Assembly (NCBI RefSeq): GCF_019602855.1
Contig: NZ_CP080767.1
Location: forward strand, 372,001 to 436,000
Length of the DNA stretch: 64,000 bases
Direction of reading: 5' to 3'
From: Cupriavidus pinatubonensis
GTDB lineage: Bacteria; Pseudomonadota; Gammaproteobacteria; Burkholderiales; Burkholderiaceae
Shown here: one piece after another, positions 46,757 through 55,941 of the stretch
Numbering within the stretch: position 1 is the first letter of the stretch
Layout: each line of letters opens with the position of its first letter
Notes under the pieces: model-generated
What the model was told of the DNA's origin: nothing
Seen by the model: only the letters and a program-made list of their open reading frames with translations
Database searches by the model: none
Translations under genes and position numbers: made by a program

Positions 46757-48136
46757 ATGGCTCAGGGATTCGACGCGATCATCATCGGAACCGGACAGGC
46801 TGGCCCCGCACTTGCCGCGCGGCTGTCCGGCGCGGGCATGAAGCTGGCCATCATCGAGCGCGCACGTTTCGGCGGCACCTGCGTGAACACCGGCTGCATT
46901 CCCACCAAGACCCTCATTGCGAGCGCGTATGCAGCCCAACTGGCGCGCCGGGCCGCGGAGTACGGCGTGACCATCGGTGGGCCGGTCGCCGTCGACATGA
47001 AACGGGTGAAGGCACGCAAGGACGAGATCTCTGGCCGCTCCAGCAACGGTGTGGAACAGTGGATGCGCGGCCTGGCAAATACAACGGTCTATCAGGGGCA
47101 CGCCCGTTTCGAGAACGCGCACAGCGTACAGGTCAACGGTGAACTGCTGGAAGCCACGCAGATATTCGTGAACGTCGGCGGCCGGGCCCTGGTTCCTCCC
47201 ATGCCAGGGCTGGATCAGGTGCCGTACCTCACCAACGCGGGGATGATGGATGTGGATTTCCTGCCGGAGCACCTGATCGTGATTGGCGGCAGCTACATCG
47301 GCCTGGAGTTTGGGCAGATGTACCGGCGATTTGGCGCCAGGGTGACCGTCGTCGAAAAAGGCCCGCGCCTGATCCAGCGTGAGGACGAGGATGTCTCGCA
47401 GGCCGTGCGGGAAATTCTGGAAGCCGAAGGCATCGACATCCGGCTCAATGCCAACTGCCTCAGCGCGCGCAGGGACGGCGATCATCTTGCCGTCGGGCTG
47501 GATTGCGCGTCCGGTGCGCCCGAAGTTCACGGCACGCATCTGCTGATGGCGGTCGGGCGCGTGCCCAACACGGACGATCTCGGACTCGACAAGGCAGGGG
47601 TGGAGACCGACGCCCGCGGCTATATCAAGGTCGACGAACAGTTGCGCACCAATGTCCCCGGCATCTGGGCGCTTGGCGATTGCAATGGCCGCGGCGCCTT
47701 CACGCATACGTCGTACAACGACCATGAGATCGTCGCTGCCAATCTCCTCGACAATGACCCGCGCAAGGTGTCGGACCGCATCGCCGCGTATGCCATGTTC
47801 ATCGACCCTCCGCTCGGCCGCGCCGGCATGACGGAGACGGAAGCCCGGCAATCCGGCCGCAAGATACTGGTCGGCACCCGCCCGATGAGCCGTGTCGGGC
47901 GCGCCGTGGAGCGAGGCGAGAGTCTCGGGTTCATGAAGGTCGTGGTCGACGCGGACACCCGGATGATCCTTGGAGCGGCGATCCTCGGCCTGACCGGCGA
48001 CGAGGTGATTCACTCGATCCTTGATGTCATGTATGCCGGCGCTCCCTATACGGTCATCAGTCGCGCGATGCACATCCATCCCACGGTGTCCGAACTGGTA
48101 CCGACGCTGCTGCAGGAGTTGCGGGTACCGGGCTAG
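46757..48136 (+). CDS. FAD-dependent pyridine nucleotide-disulfide oxidoreductase
   Basis: A 459-residue flavoprotein of the mercuric reductase/dihydrolipoamide dehydrogenase class. It has the FAD-binding GTGQAGPALAARL near residue 10, the redox-active disulfide GGTCVNTGCIPTKT near residue 40, the NAD(P)H motif GGSYIGLEFGQMY near residue 180, FAD motif GIWALGDCNGRGAF near 305, and a C-terminal dimerisation domain with HIHPTVSELVPTLL. It lacks an N-terminal heavy-metal domain and a C-terminal CC pair, so mercury reduction is unlikely. ATG 46757 has AAGGAGA upstream; GTG 46754 is less likely. Confidence 0.9.
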   Translation: MAQGFDAIIIGTGQAGPALAARLSGAGMKLAIIERARFGGTCVNTGCIPTKTLIASAYAAQLARRAAEYGVTIGGPVAVDMKRVKARKDEISGRSSNGVEQWMRGLANTTVYQGHARFENAHSVQVNGELLEATQIFVNVGGRALVPPMPGLDQVPYLTNAGMMDVDFLPEHLIVIGGSYIGLEFGQMYRRFGARVTVVEKGPRLIQREDEDVSQAVREILEAEGIDIRLNANCLSARRDGDHLAVGLDCASGAPEVHGTHLLMAVGRVPNTDDLGLDKAGVETDARGYIKVDEQLRTNVPGIWALGDCNGRGAFTHTSYNDHEIVAANLLDNDPRKVSDRIAAYAMFIDPPLGRAGMTETEARQSGRKILVGTRPMSRVGRAVERGESLGFMKVVVDADTRMILGAAILGLTGDEVIHSILDVMYAGAPYTVISRAMHIHPTVSELVPTLLQELRVPG

Positions 48137-48163
48137 CCGGCGCCCGTGCGCAAGGATGGGGGA

Positions 48164-49333
48164 ATGGCCATGAATAAGAAGGCACCAGGCGCCAGCCCCG
48201 CGTCAGCGGAAGCGCCGCTCGCAGAGCTGCCGGGCAAGGTCGTGCTGGTATTGCAGGGTGGTGGGGCGCTCGGCGCCTACCAGGTAGGTGTCTACCAGGC
48301 CTTGCATGAGGCAGGTCTCGAGCCGGAATGGGTGATTGGCACCTCGATCGGGGCGATCAACGGCGCCATCATCGCTGGCAATCCGCCAGAGCAGCGGGTC
48401 TCCCGGCTTAAGCAGTTCTGGGACAGCGTTTCCTATCGCGCTGCCGCGCTGGGGAGCAGCAGCTTTCGGCAACTCGAAGACTGGCTGCGGGTGGTGAACA
48501 TCACGACGCGGGGCATTCCGTCGTTCTTTACGCCAAGCCCCGATGCGTGGTGGCCGGGGGTACACGCCGCGGTCGGCCTTGCCAGGGCGGCGTTCTACTC
48601 CACATCGCCGCTGCGCGCGACACTGGCCGCAGTGGTCGACTTCGAGTACCTCAATGCCAGGCAGACCAGGCTGACAGTCGGCACGGTCAGTGTGCGCAGC
48701 GGCCGCATGCGCTACTTCACGAACCGCGACGCGCCGCTGAGTGTGGACCACGTGATGGCCTCGGCCGCGTTCCCGCCTGGCTTCCCCTCCGTATCGATCG
48801 AGGGCGAGCCATACTGGGACGGCGGCATCTATTCCAACACCCCGCTCGAAGCCATTCTCGACGACCGCCCGCGCCACAGCTCGCTGATCTTCGCCGTGCA
48901 GCTTTGGCCCGCCAGCGGCCCGGAGCCCGATTCCATCTGGCAGGTCATGAGCCGGCTGCGGGATATCCAGTATTCCAGCCGTGCCGAGTCCCATCTGGAG
49001 CGCCAGCGGCAGATCCACCGCCTGCGGCACGTCATACGCGAACTGGGCAAGCATATTCCGGAAGGTGAGCGCGAGCAGGCCGCCGTGCAGGAATTGCTCG
49101 GTTGGGGATGCGGGACGACCATGCACGTGGTCGAACTCGACGCGCCGCAACTCGACGGCAACGACATGCACCGCGATATCGACTTCTCCACCTGTGGGAT
49201 CGAGCGCCGCCGGATGGCCGGCTACGAGGACACGCGACGCGTGCTGGAGCGTGCCCCATGGCGCGAGCCACTGGACCCGATAGAGGGGATCGCCGTGCAT
49301 CGGCTGTTCGGCGCAACATCACCGGCTGCCTGA
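48164..49333 (+). CDS. Patatin-like phospholipase family protein
   Basis: A 389-residue acyl hydrolase. The oxyanion motif GGGALGAYQVG is near residue 30, the nucleophile serine is in GTSIGAINGA near residue 57, and the catalytic Asp is in YWDGGIYSNTPL near residue 220. The C-terminal third carries a DUF3734-like region (SRLRDIQYSSRAESHLERQRQIHRL). Such proteins are found in polyhydroxyalkanoate and lipid metabolism contexts in this group. It follows the FAD oxidoreductase by 27 bases. A GTG at 48146 is an alternative start. Confidence 0.9.
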   Translation: MAMNKKAPGASPASAEAPLAELPGKVVLVLQGGGALGAYQVGVYQALHEAGLEPEWVIGTSIGAINGAIIAGNPPEQRVSRLKQFWDSVSYRAAALGSSSFRQLEDWLRVVNITTRGIPSFFTPSPDAWWPGVHAAVGLARAAFYSTSPLRATLAAVVDFEYLNARQTRLTVGTVSVRSGRMRYFTNRDAPLSVDHVMASAAFPPGFPSVSIEGEPYWDGGIYSNTPLEAILDDRPRHSSLIFAVQLWPASGPEPDSIWQVMSRLRDIQYSSRAESHLERQRQIHRLRHVIRELGKHIPEGEREQAAVQELLGWGCGTTMHVVELDAPQLDGNDMHRDIDFSTCGIERRRMAGYEDTRRVLERAPWREPLDPIEGIAVHRLFGATSPAA

Positions 49334-49351
49334 TGTGTCGACGACACAACC

Positions 49352-49375
49352 AAAAAAAGCGCGGCAAAGCCGCGC
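49352..49375 (-). terminator. Terminator of the sterol-desaturase-family gene
   Basis: Seven-bp stem GCGCGGC / GCCGCGC (49359-49365 and 49369-49375) with loop AAA; seven T follow on the minus strand (complement of 49352-49358). Confidence 0.85.
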
Positions 49376-49421
49376 CTCTCTGGCCCCGCCGAGTCTTCGG
49401 CCGGGCTGCTCCCTTCGCTGA

Positions 49422-50318
49422 CTACCTCACACCCACCGCCGCCTGCCTGCGCAGCGTCTCCGTCGTTTCGCCATTGCCGTCGTGGCTCCAGCCCGGCGGC
49501 ATCACCAGATAACCGACCGCATTGAGCACGCTGCCCGACTTCATCATGTCCTTGCCCAGGCTGACCCAGTGTTCGAACTGGTTGACGATCGGGTTATGCG
49601 TGGTGGTCGGGTGGACGAGGCCGAAGCGGCACGGTTCGTCTTCACGCTCTTCCACATAGGTGCCGAACAGGCGGTCGAAGAGGATCAGCACGCCGCCGTA
49701 GTTGGCATCGAGGTAATCGACATTCGAGGCATGGTGCACGCGGTGCGCCGACGGGGTGTTGAACACGTACTCGAACCAGCCGAGCTTGGGGATCCACGTG
49801 GTGTGCAGCCAGAACTGGTAGAGCAGGTTGAGGCTCAGCGCGGCCAGCACGGCTTCGGGGCGAACACCGAGCCAGACCAGCGGCGCGAAGAACATCGCGG
49901 TGCCCGTGAGCTTGCCGGTCAGGCCCAGGCGGTAGGCCGTGCCCAGCGTCAGCTCGTTCGGCGAGTGGTGCACCGCATGCGTGGCCCAGAAGAAGCGGAT
50001 GCGGTGCGATGCGCGGTGGTACCAGTAGTAGCAGAATTCCTGGCCGATGAAGAGCAGAAGCACCATCAGCACGCTGTGGATGTGGATAGTGTTGATCCGG
50101 TGATCCCAGGCGAACGCGAAGATCGGCGTGGCCAGCGACAGCGGCAGCAGTGCCATCAGCTTGCGACCGAGCATGTCGGCCAGCGACAGCCCCATTTCGT
50201 GCCAGGGGTAGGTCTTGCTTTGCAGGCGCGCCTTCCGTGACAGGAAGAAGGCTTCCACCATGGAGGCCGCCACGACGAAGACCGTGGCGAAGAGGGTGAT
50301 CTTGTGTAGGTTGTGCAT
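49422..50318 (-). CDS. Sterol desaturase/fatty acid hydroxylase family protein
   Basis: A 298-residue integral membrane diiron enzyme of the ERG3/FAH superfamily. The histidine motifs are HRASH, HAVHH and HRVHHASN, the expected iron ligands, spread between hydrophobic helices (the first being TLFATVFVVAASMVEAFFL). The substrate, a lipid or sterol-like hydrocarbon, cannot be inferred. Met 50318 begins the hydrophobic N-terminus; the 49-codon open extension upstream is Pro/Arg-rich and not family-like. Confidence 0.9.
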   Translation of the reverse strand: MHNLHKITLFATVFVVAASMVEAFFLSRKARLQSKTYPWHEMGLSLADMLGRKLMALLPLSLATPIFAFAWDHRINTIHIHSVLMVLLLFIGQEFCYYWYHRASHRIRFFWATHAVHHSPNELTLGTAYRLGLTGKLTGTAMFFAPLVWLGVRPEAVLAALSLNLLYQFWLHTTWIPKLGWFEYVFNTPSAHRVHHASNVDYLDANYGGVLILFDRLFGTYVEEREDEPCRFGLVHPTTTHNPIVNQFEHWVSLGKDMMKSGSVLNAVGYLVMPPGWSHDGNGETTETLRRQAAVGVR

Positions 50319-50636
50319 GATCGTTCCAGTGCAGTGGGTGGGACGCCTGGTTTGCGGAGCGGGCCGCCGTCGCGTCGGTGAGGCAAATGTAGTGGCCGGC
50401 CGCGCCGGGCGCCATGCAGGAAATATGTCGCCATGTGTCATGGCCGGCAGGGTGCCGCCACGCACGGAATGGCGGCGGATCGCCGGCCGGCGGCAGTGAG
50501 TGGGCGCCGCGCGCCGTGTAACACCGTGACATGTTTTCCACCGCGAAAAGCGCCGGTGGTCCTCCTATAGTTCGGTCCGTTGCCGCGCCGCACAGTGCGG
50601 CCTGAACCGAACCGAACCGAACCTGAAGGACCTGAC
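50319..50636. other. Divergent intergenic region
   Basis: 318 bases between the sterol-desaturase-family gene and the secreted repeat protein. I see no gene, repeat or terminator; both flanking promoters should lie here but could not be placed. Confidence 0.5.
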
Positions 50637-51590
50637 ATGAGCTCACGCTTTCCCCGACTGCTTGGCGCCGCTACCGGCGCGTTGATCGTGCTGGCCAGCA
50701 CCCCGGCCTTTGCGGGCTGGGGCGGCCACGGCACGGCCTACACGCCGCATGGCACCTACAACGGTGCGCACTACGGTTACTGCGGCGGCGGCAGCTGCTC
50801 GCATGCCGGCGGCGTGGTCGGCCCTTACGGTGGACTGGCTACCAACACCGGCACCGTGACCCGTAACGCTCCCGGCCAGTTTTCGAACAGCGGCACTGCA
50901 ACTGGCCCGAACGGGCGCTCGGTGCAGCATGACGGCAATACGAGCTGCGCTGGCGGCACTTGTTCGCACACCGGCAACCTGACCGGCCCGGACGGGCAGA
51001 CTGCCAGCACATCAGGCAGCGTGACGCGCGAGGGCGCCGGCCAGTACTCCTCGTCCGGCACGGTGACCGGTGCGAACGGCAACACCGTCAGCCATGCCGC
51101 ATCGACCAACTGCGCGGGTTCGAGCTGCGCACGTTCGGGCACTGTCACCGGCGCGGATGGCGGCACCGTCACGCATTCGGGCAGTGCGACCCGCGTGGCG
51201 CCGGGCGTCGTGACCACGGGTGGCGGCAGCACCGTCGTCCATGGCAGCACGGTCGTTGCCAGCGGCACGGTGACCACAGGAACTGTGACGACTGGCAGAG
51301 CCGTCGTAACGGTGGCCACGCCGCCGGTGGTCGTCACGCCGCCGCCTCCGCCGCCGGCCGCCGTCTATATCCCGCCCCCGCCGCCGGCCACGGTCTATGT
51401 CCCGCCGCCGCCGCCAAAGGTCGTCGTCGCGACGGCACCGCTGCCAATGGTGGTGGTCAGGCCCGCGCCGGTGCCGCGTGCCGTCTACGTCGTGCCGCGA
51501 GTGGTCTACGTGGCGCGCCCGCCGCGTGCCGCCGTGATGGTGCCGGGCCACTGGGCCGCCGGTGTATGGGTGCCTGCGCACCTCGCATGA
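50637..51590 (+). CDS. Secreted repeat protein with Pro-rich tail
   Basis: A 317-residue exported protein of unknown function. A signal peptide (GAATGALIVLASTPAFA) is followed by imperfect repeats of the form GTxTGPNG...C-X4-C-x-HxG: the Cys pairs occur in CGGGSCSHAG, CAGGTCSHTG and CAGSSCARSG, roughly 55-60 residues apart. After a Thr/Val-rich stretch comes a Pro-rich segment (PPPPPPAAVYIPPPPPATVYV) and a C-terminal VPGHWAAGVWVPAHLA, similar to the YxWxPGHW repeats in other betaproteobacterial surface proteins. AAGGA precedes the start. The product may be a cell-wall or outer-surface structural protein. Confidence 0.75.
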   Translation: MSSRFPRLLGAATGALIVLASTPAFAGWGGHGTAYTPHGTYNGAHYGYCGGGSCSHAGGVVGPYGGLATNTGTVTRNAPGQFSNSGTATGPNGRSVQHDGNTSCAGGTCSHTGNLTGPDGQTASTSGSVTREGAGQYSSSGTVTGANGNTVSHAASTNCAGSSCARSGTVTGADGGTVTHSGSATRVAPGVVTTGGGSTVVHGSTVVASGTVTTGTVTTGRAVVTVATPPVVVTPPPPPPAAVYIPPPPPATVYVPPPPPKVVVATAPLPMVVVRPAPVPRAVYVVPRVVYVARPPRAAVMVPGHWAAGVWVPAHLA

Positions 51591-51658
51591 GTCCGACTCG
51601 TTCGAAACCCAATCTCAATGCCTTGCCGGCGTGTGCCGGCTACCCCACGGAGAACATC

Positions 51659-51961
51659 ATGAAGAAGATGATTGCAGTGCTCGCCTTGTGTATTGTTTCC
51701 GCAGGCGCCCTGGCGCAAAGTGCGGAGATGCCCGCAGCGGGCGGCCCGCGCGTCGAGCGCGCGGTGCAGCAACTGCAGGCGCGTTTCGCCAGTGCCAACA
51801 CCACGCATGATGGCAAGCTGACCCGCGAACAGGCCGCGGCCGGCATGCCGATGGTGGCGAAGCATTTCGACGAGATCGACGCGCAGCGCAACGGCTCCAT
51901 TACGCTGCCGCAGATCGAGGCGTTCATGACGCAGGAAATGATGTCGCGCAGAGGTGGTTGA
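51659..51961 (+). CDS. Small periplasmic EF-hand protein
   Basis: A 100-residue exported protein (signal MKKMIAVLALCIVSAGALA) with two EF-hand-like loops: NTTHDGKLTREQ near residue 48 and DAQRNGSITLPQ near residue 75. Both keep the central Gly and hydrophobic position 8 but have Gln at position 12 instead of Glu, and position 3 or 1 is altered, so calcium affinity may be low. The gene ends 26 bases before the response regulator gene, suggesting cotranscription with the two-component pair. Confidence 0.8.
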   Translation: MKKMIAVLALCIVSAGALAQSAEMPAAGGPRVERAVQQLQARFASANTTHDGKLTREQAAAGMPMVAKHFDEIDAQRNGSITLPQIEAFMTQEMMSRRGG

Positions 51962-51987
51962 GACCACAACGATGCCGGAGGCTCGCG

Positions 51988-52701
51988 ATGGAGCAGGTGA
52001 ACAGGATTATCGTGCTCGACGACGAAGCCGAGCTGCGCAATATGCTGCAACGGTTCCTGACGGGCCATGGCTTCCGCGTGCGTGCGATGGCCGATGGCAA
52101 GCAGCTCGACCGCCACCTGCAGCGCGAGCCCCATGACCTGCTGGTGCTGGACCTGATGATGGAACCTGAAGACGGCCTCACCATCTGCCGCCGCCTGCGT
52201 GCCGAAGGGCATACGCTGCCGATCCTGATGCTGACCGCGAAGGGCGACCCGATGGACCGCGTCGCCGGTCTGGAAACCGGTGCCGACGACTACCTGGCCA
52301 AGCCCTTTGTCCCGGACGAACTGGTGGCGCGCATCCGTGCCCTGCTGCGTCGCCAGAAGATGGCCGCGGGCGATCCCACGGTCACCACGCAGACACTGCG
52401 CTTTGGTGACTTCACCTTCGATGTCGGCAAGCAGACTCTCACGCGCAGCGGCGAGCCCGTGGAAGTCCATTCCGCTCAGATGCTGCTGCTGCATGCGCTC
52501 GGTTCGTCGCCCAATCGCGCCGTGAGCCGCGACAACCTGCTCGCGCGGGCACGCGGGCGCGACCATGACGCGCTCGACCGCAGCATCGACGTGCAGATCC
52601 TGCGCCTGCGCCAGATCGTCGAGGACGATCCGTCCAAGCCGCGCTTCATCAAGACCGTTTGGGGAATCGGTTACATGCTGGTGGCCGGCGTCGAATCGTG
52701 A
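51988..52701 (+). CDS. OmpR-family response regulator
   Basis: A 237-residue response regulator. The receiver domain has acidic DDE near residue 10, phosphoacceptor Asp in LVLDLMMEP near residue 55, Thr in MLTAKGD and Lys in YLAKPF near residue 105; the C-terminal winged helix (residues about 135-235) includes SIDVQILRLRQIVEDDP and FIKTVWGIGYML. The start MEQVNRIIVLDDE is family-like and preceded by CGGAGG. Its stop overlaps the kinase start (TGATG). Confidence 0.95.
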   Translation: MEQVNRIIVLDDEAELRNMLQRFLTGHGFRVRAMADGKQLDRHLQREPHDLLVLDLMMEPEDGLTICRRLRAEGHTLPILMLTAKGDPMDRVAGLETGADDYLAKPFVPDELVARIRALLRRQKMAAGDPTVTTQTLRFGDFTFDVGKQTLTRSGEPVEVHSAQMLLLHALGSSPNRAVSRDNLLARARGRDHDALDRSIDVQILRLRQIVEDDPSKPRFIKTVWGIGYMLVAGVES

Positions 52702-54038
52702 TGCGGATCGGGCTGCCGCGTTCGCTGCTGGCGCGCAATATCGCGCTGCTGCTCGCGCTGGTGGCGCTCACCCAGGCGTGTTCGCTCACCGTGCTGCTGC
52801 ATTACGTGCAGCGTCCGCGCCTCGAGCGTGCGGCCATCATCTTTGCGGACTATGTGAAGATGCTCGACGGCGTTCTCGGTGCCATGCCCGCCGGTACGAG
52901 CGGTGCCGTGGTCCAGCGGTTAGGCGCACAGTTGGAGGATCCCGACCACGCTACGCCGCAGGCCGACCCCAACCCGCTGCAGCTCTTCCGCACTTACCAG
53001 CGCGACGTGTTCCTCGAAGCGCTGCGGCGCCACCTGCCATCCGACATGCCCGTGCGCTGGCAGTCCGGCGACGAAGAGCGGCTATGGATCCGCCTGCACG
53101 TCGCCGATACCGCGCGCTGGGTCGCCATGCCGATGACCGAGGATGCGCGTGCGGGCGGCATCACCACGGCGTTGATCTTGTCGACAGCGCTCGCCTTGCT
53201 GGCCGCTCTGACCGGCTACCTGATCCAGCTTCACCTGAACCGTCCGTTGCGGGACCTCGCAGACGCCGCGCGCCAGATCTGCGCGGGCGATTCGCCGCCG
53301 CCGCTGCCGACCAACGGCCCTACGGAGATCGCCCAGGTCAGCAGCGCTTTCAACCAGATGACGCAGGCGCTGCAGCAGGCCGAGCAGACGCGCGCGCTGA
53401 TGCTCGCAGGCGTCTCGCACGACATCCGCACGCCGCTGACCAAGCTGCGCCTGGCGATGGCCATGTCGATCCCGCGCGGCGCCGACGATGCGTTCGTGGC
53501 GTCCGCGGAAGGCTATCTCGATCACATCGAGACCATCCTGCAGCAGTTCATGGACTATGCGGGCAGCGGCGAGAAGGAGCAGCCGCATCCCGGCGACATC
53601 AATGCGCTCGTCGGCCAGCTTGCGTCGGACTTCGCGGGGCTCGGCCATGAGTTCGATCTGTCCCTCGGCGATCTGCCTCCGGTTCCGTTCCGCCCGGTCA
53701 GCCTGCTCCGCCTGCTGATGAACCTGATGCAGAACGCCGTCGTCTACGGCAAGACGGGCCTGGCCGTGCGCACGTGGCGCGATGGCGAGCGCGCGTGCAT
53801 TGCCGTGGGCGATCGCGGCACGGGCATGGCGGCGGCCGAGCTCGAACAGCTCAAAGCGCCGTTCAGCCGCGGCCCGAATGCGCGAACGCATTCGGGCGGC
53901 ACGGGCCTGGGTCTCGCGATCGTCGATCGCATCGCGCGCCTGCATGGCGGCTCGCTGCAGTTCCGCGCGCGCGAGGGCGGCGGCCTGGAGGCCGTGGTAT
54001 CGCTGCCGCTCCACGCGCAAGGCGTGCAGCACATCTGA
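52701..54038 (+). CDS. EnvZ-type sensor histidine kinase
   Basis: A 445-residue inner-membrane kinase. TM1 is near residues 10-32 (NIALLLALVALTQACSLTVLL) and TM2 near 155-180, with a periplasmic sensor loop of about 120 residues between them that has no recognised fold. HAMP (about 180-232) is followed by the H-box GVSHDIRTPLTKLR near residue 240 and the ATPase boxes NLMQNAVVYG, GDRGTGM and GGTGLGLAIVDRI. Stop-start overlap with the response regulator shows translational coupling. Confidence 0.95.
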   Translation: MRIGLPRSLLARNIALLLALVALTQACSLTVLLHYVQRPRLERAAIIFADYVKMLDGVLGAMPAGTSGAVVQRLGAQLEDPDHATPQADPNPLQLFRTYQRDVFLEALRRHLPSDMPVRWQSGDEERLWIRLHVADTARWVAMPMTEDARAGGITTALILSTALALLAALTGYLIQLHLNRPLRDLADAARQICAGDSPPPLPTNGPTEIAQVSSAFNQMTQALQQAEQTRALMLAGVSHDIRTPLTKLRLAMAMSIPRGADDAFVASAEGYLDHIETILQQFMDYAGSGEKEQPHPGDINALVGQLASDFAGLGHEFDLSLGDLPPVPFRPVSLLRLLMNLMQNAVVYGKTGLAVRTWRDGERACIAVGDRGTGMAAAELEQLKAPFSRGPNARTHSGGTGLGLAIVDRIARLHGGSLQFRAREGGGLEAVVSLPLHAQGVQHI

Positions 54039-54213
54039 GCACCTGAGAACGCCAGGGCCTCGCGCCGTGACATCGCGCGAAATATTTGATGCATGGCGAT
54101 TCGGGCGGGCACTTCCCATACTTTGGTCACCGCGACGCCACTCACCGCAACCCCACGTAGTGACAGCGTTTCCGATCACTGAATGGCCATTGCCGCTGAT
54201 TAAAGGATTCGAC

Positions 54214-54978
54214 ATGCAAACCACCTTCCAAGCCATCGCCCTGAACACCAAGCGCCTCGCAATCGCTGCCGTGGCCACTGCGGCCATGCTGAGCGCCGGT
54301 TGCGCCAGCGCGTCCGTCACCGGCATCCAGCAGACCGGCCTGATGCAACCCGTGCACGCGGACGTCATCTATGTGCGCGCATTCGGTGCCGAGGCTGGAC
54401 AGGTGAAGCTCGACAGCGGTTTCGCGCAGAAGCTGAAGACGCTGGGCTCCGGTGGCTCGGCAGCCAGCGCGCAGTCCGGCACTGCCGCCGAAGCGCGCAC
54501 GCAGGTTGCCGACGTGATCGTGCGCCAGTTGCAGGCCAGGGGGCTGCACGCCGTGCGTGCCGATGGTCCGGTGCCCGCCGGCGCCAACGCGCTGCTCGTC
54601 GATGGCGACTTCAGCAAGATCGATGAAGGCTCCAGCCGCCGGCGCCTGCTGATCGGCCTCGGTGCGGGCAAGAGCGAAGTCGGTGTCTCGGTGCGGATCT
54701 CGTACAAGCCCGCCAACGGTGCAGCGGTGGCGCTGCAGAACTTTGTCGCCACGGCCGACAGTGGCCATGTTCCCGGCGTTGCCGAGACGGCAGGCGTAGG
54801 CGCCGCCACGGGCCACATTGCAATGGCCGCTGCGGCGGGCACGGGCGTGCATGGGGTGTCCGAAGCGAAGCGCGACAGCTTGTATGCCGATGCCACGCGG
54901 CTTGCCGATTCGATCGCCATGCAGGTGATGGCGGCGAGCACGGAAGAGGGATGGTTGTTGGCATCGGCCGCGATCTGA
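54214..54978 (+). CDS. DUF4410 lipoprotein
   Basis: A 254-residue predicted lipoprotein with lipobox LSAGC after a basic/hydrophobic signal. The body has the DUF4410 pattern: VIYVRAFGAEAGQVKLD near residue 50, ADVIVRQLQARGLHAVR near 95, then GDFSKIDEGSSRRRLLIGLGAGKS near 130. The function of this family is unknown. An AAAGGA ribosome site precedes Met 54214. It stands 175 bases after the sensor kinase gene. Confidence 0.82.
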   Translation: MQTTFQAIALNTKRLAIAAVATAAMLSAGCASASVTGIQQTGLMQPVHADVIYVRAFGAEAGQVKLDSGFAQKLKTLGSGGSAASAQSGTAAEARTQVADVIVRQLQARGLHAVRADGPVPAGANALLVDGDFSKIDEGSSRRRLLIGLGAGKSEVGVSVRISYKPANGAAVALQNFVATADSGHVPGVAETAGVGAATGHIAMAAAAGTGVHGVSEAKRDSLYADATRLADSIAMQVMAASTEEGWLLASAAI

Positions 54979-55132
54979 GCGTCGTCGGAGTGCTCGCCGC
55001 AGCGCTGTCCTGTTACATGCTTGTTGCCGCACTTATAGGTGTCCGGACGCATATGCGGCGATTTGTGACTAAGCTGGTAGTTACTGCTTGTTTGCTCCGG
55101 CAGTTCCGTTTTCCGTACGCAAGGAGATCACC

Positions 55133-55459
55133 ATGAAGACAAAAAAAGCGCTGCCCGCGCTGTTGCTGATCGCTGGCGTCCTCACAGCTTCCGCCAGCTT
55201 TGCCCAAGGCAAGGGAAAGCACAAGGAGGCCGCACCTGCGGCTCCGGCCCCTGCCTCGTCGCCCTACATGCAGGTTGAGGAATGGAAGAAGGGCGATCGC
55301 CTGCCCACTGAATTCCGCGACCGTCAGTATGTGATCGACAACTGGAAGCAATACAGCCTGCCGGCGCCGCGCAAGGGCACGCACTGGGTCGGTGTGGGGG
55401 CGCAGTACTACCTGGTTGCGCCGAATGGCGTGATCCAGCAGGTGGGTGCCGGGACCTGA
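55133..55459 (+). CDS. RcnB-family periplasmic protein
   Basis: A 108-residue secreted protein: signal peptide (KALPALLLIAGVLTASASFAQ), a Lys/Ala/Pro-rich linker, then the RcnB domain (EWKKGDRLPTEFRDRQYVI and HWVGVGAQYYLV). RcnB in E. coli supports nickel/cobalt homeostasis, but many homologues have no known role. AAGGAGA lies at good spacing before Met 55133. A bidirectional terminator follows. Confidence 0.87.
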   Translation: MKTKKALPALLLIAGVLTASASFAQGKGKHKEAAPAAPAPASSPYMQVEEWKKGDRLPTEFRDRQYVIDNWKQYSLPAPRKGTHWVGVGAQYYLVAPNGVIQQVGAGT

Positions 55460-55498
55460 GGCCGATCGCCGCAAACTTCATCCCTCCTGCAACAAAGA

Positions 55499-55521
55499 AG
55501 CCGCCCGCGGGCGGCTCTTTT
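55499..55521. terminator. Bidirectional terminator
   Basis: Eight-bp stem AGCCGCCC / GGGCGGCT (55499-55506 and 55509-55516) with a two-base gap, T-rich on the plus side (CTTTTTG) and on the minus side. Serves the convergent RcnB-like gene and the small secreted protein gene. Confidence 0.82.
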
Positions 55522-55533
55522 TGCTACCGGCGT

Positions 55534-55782
55534 TCAGATGCCGAGGATCTTCTTTGCCTCCTGAAGCGACTTCATGGATTCGTCATGCTTGCCGGCCTTG
55601 TGGTACGCCTCGCCTTCGGCGCGCAGTTTCTGCACGCGTGCGGCGTCTTCCGGCGACAGCGCCGGATTGGTCGACAGCTTGGCGTCGATGGCCTTCATCT
55701 CGTTGGGGCAGTTATGGGCCAGTGCCAGGCCGCTGATGCTGGTCAGCAGCACGGCCGCGAGGATCGATAGAGTCTTGCGCAC
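55534..55782 (-). CDS. Small secreted helical protein
   Basis: An 82-residue exported protein starting at GTG 55782, with GGGAGG five bases upstream. The signal peptide (RKTLSILAAVLLTSISGLALA) is followed by HNCPNEMKAIDAKL and two helical segments (DAARVQKLRAEGEAYHKAGK, SMKSLQEAKKIL), resembling half of a tetratricopeptide-like hairpin. Function unknown. The longer ATG-started frame in this region extends into the next gene's antisense and was rejected. Confidence 0.8.
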   Translation of the reverse strand: MRKTLSILAAVLLTSISGLALAHNCPNEMKAIDAKLSTNPALSPEDAARVQKLRAEGEAYHKAGKHDESMKSLQEAKKILGI

Positions 55783-55941
55783 ATTCCCTCCCGCTTTATG
55801 AGGTTGGGAAATCCAGCATAGTCCATGCGCAATGCCGGCGCCTGTCGCAGTGCGGCGCTGTGCCGGCGGGTGCCCCGGCAGGCATTCCGGTGTTATGTTG
55901 GAGGCCGCTGGCCGTTCTCGTCCCGACCGATCTGATCTCGC

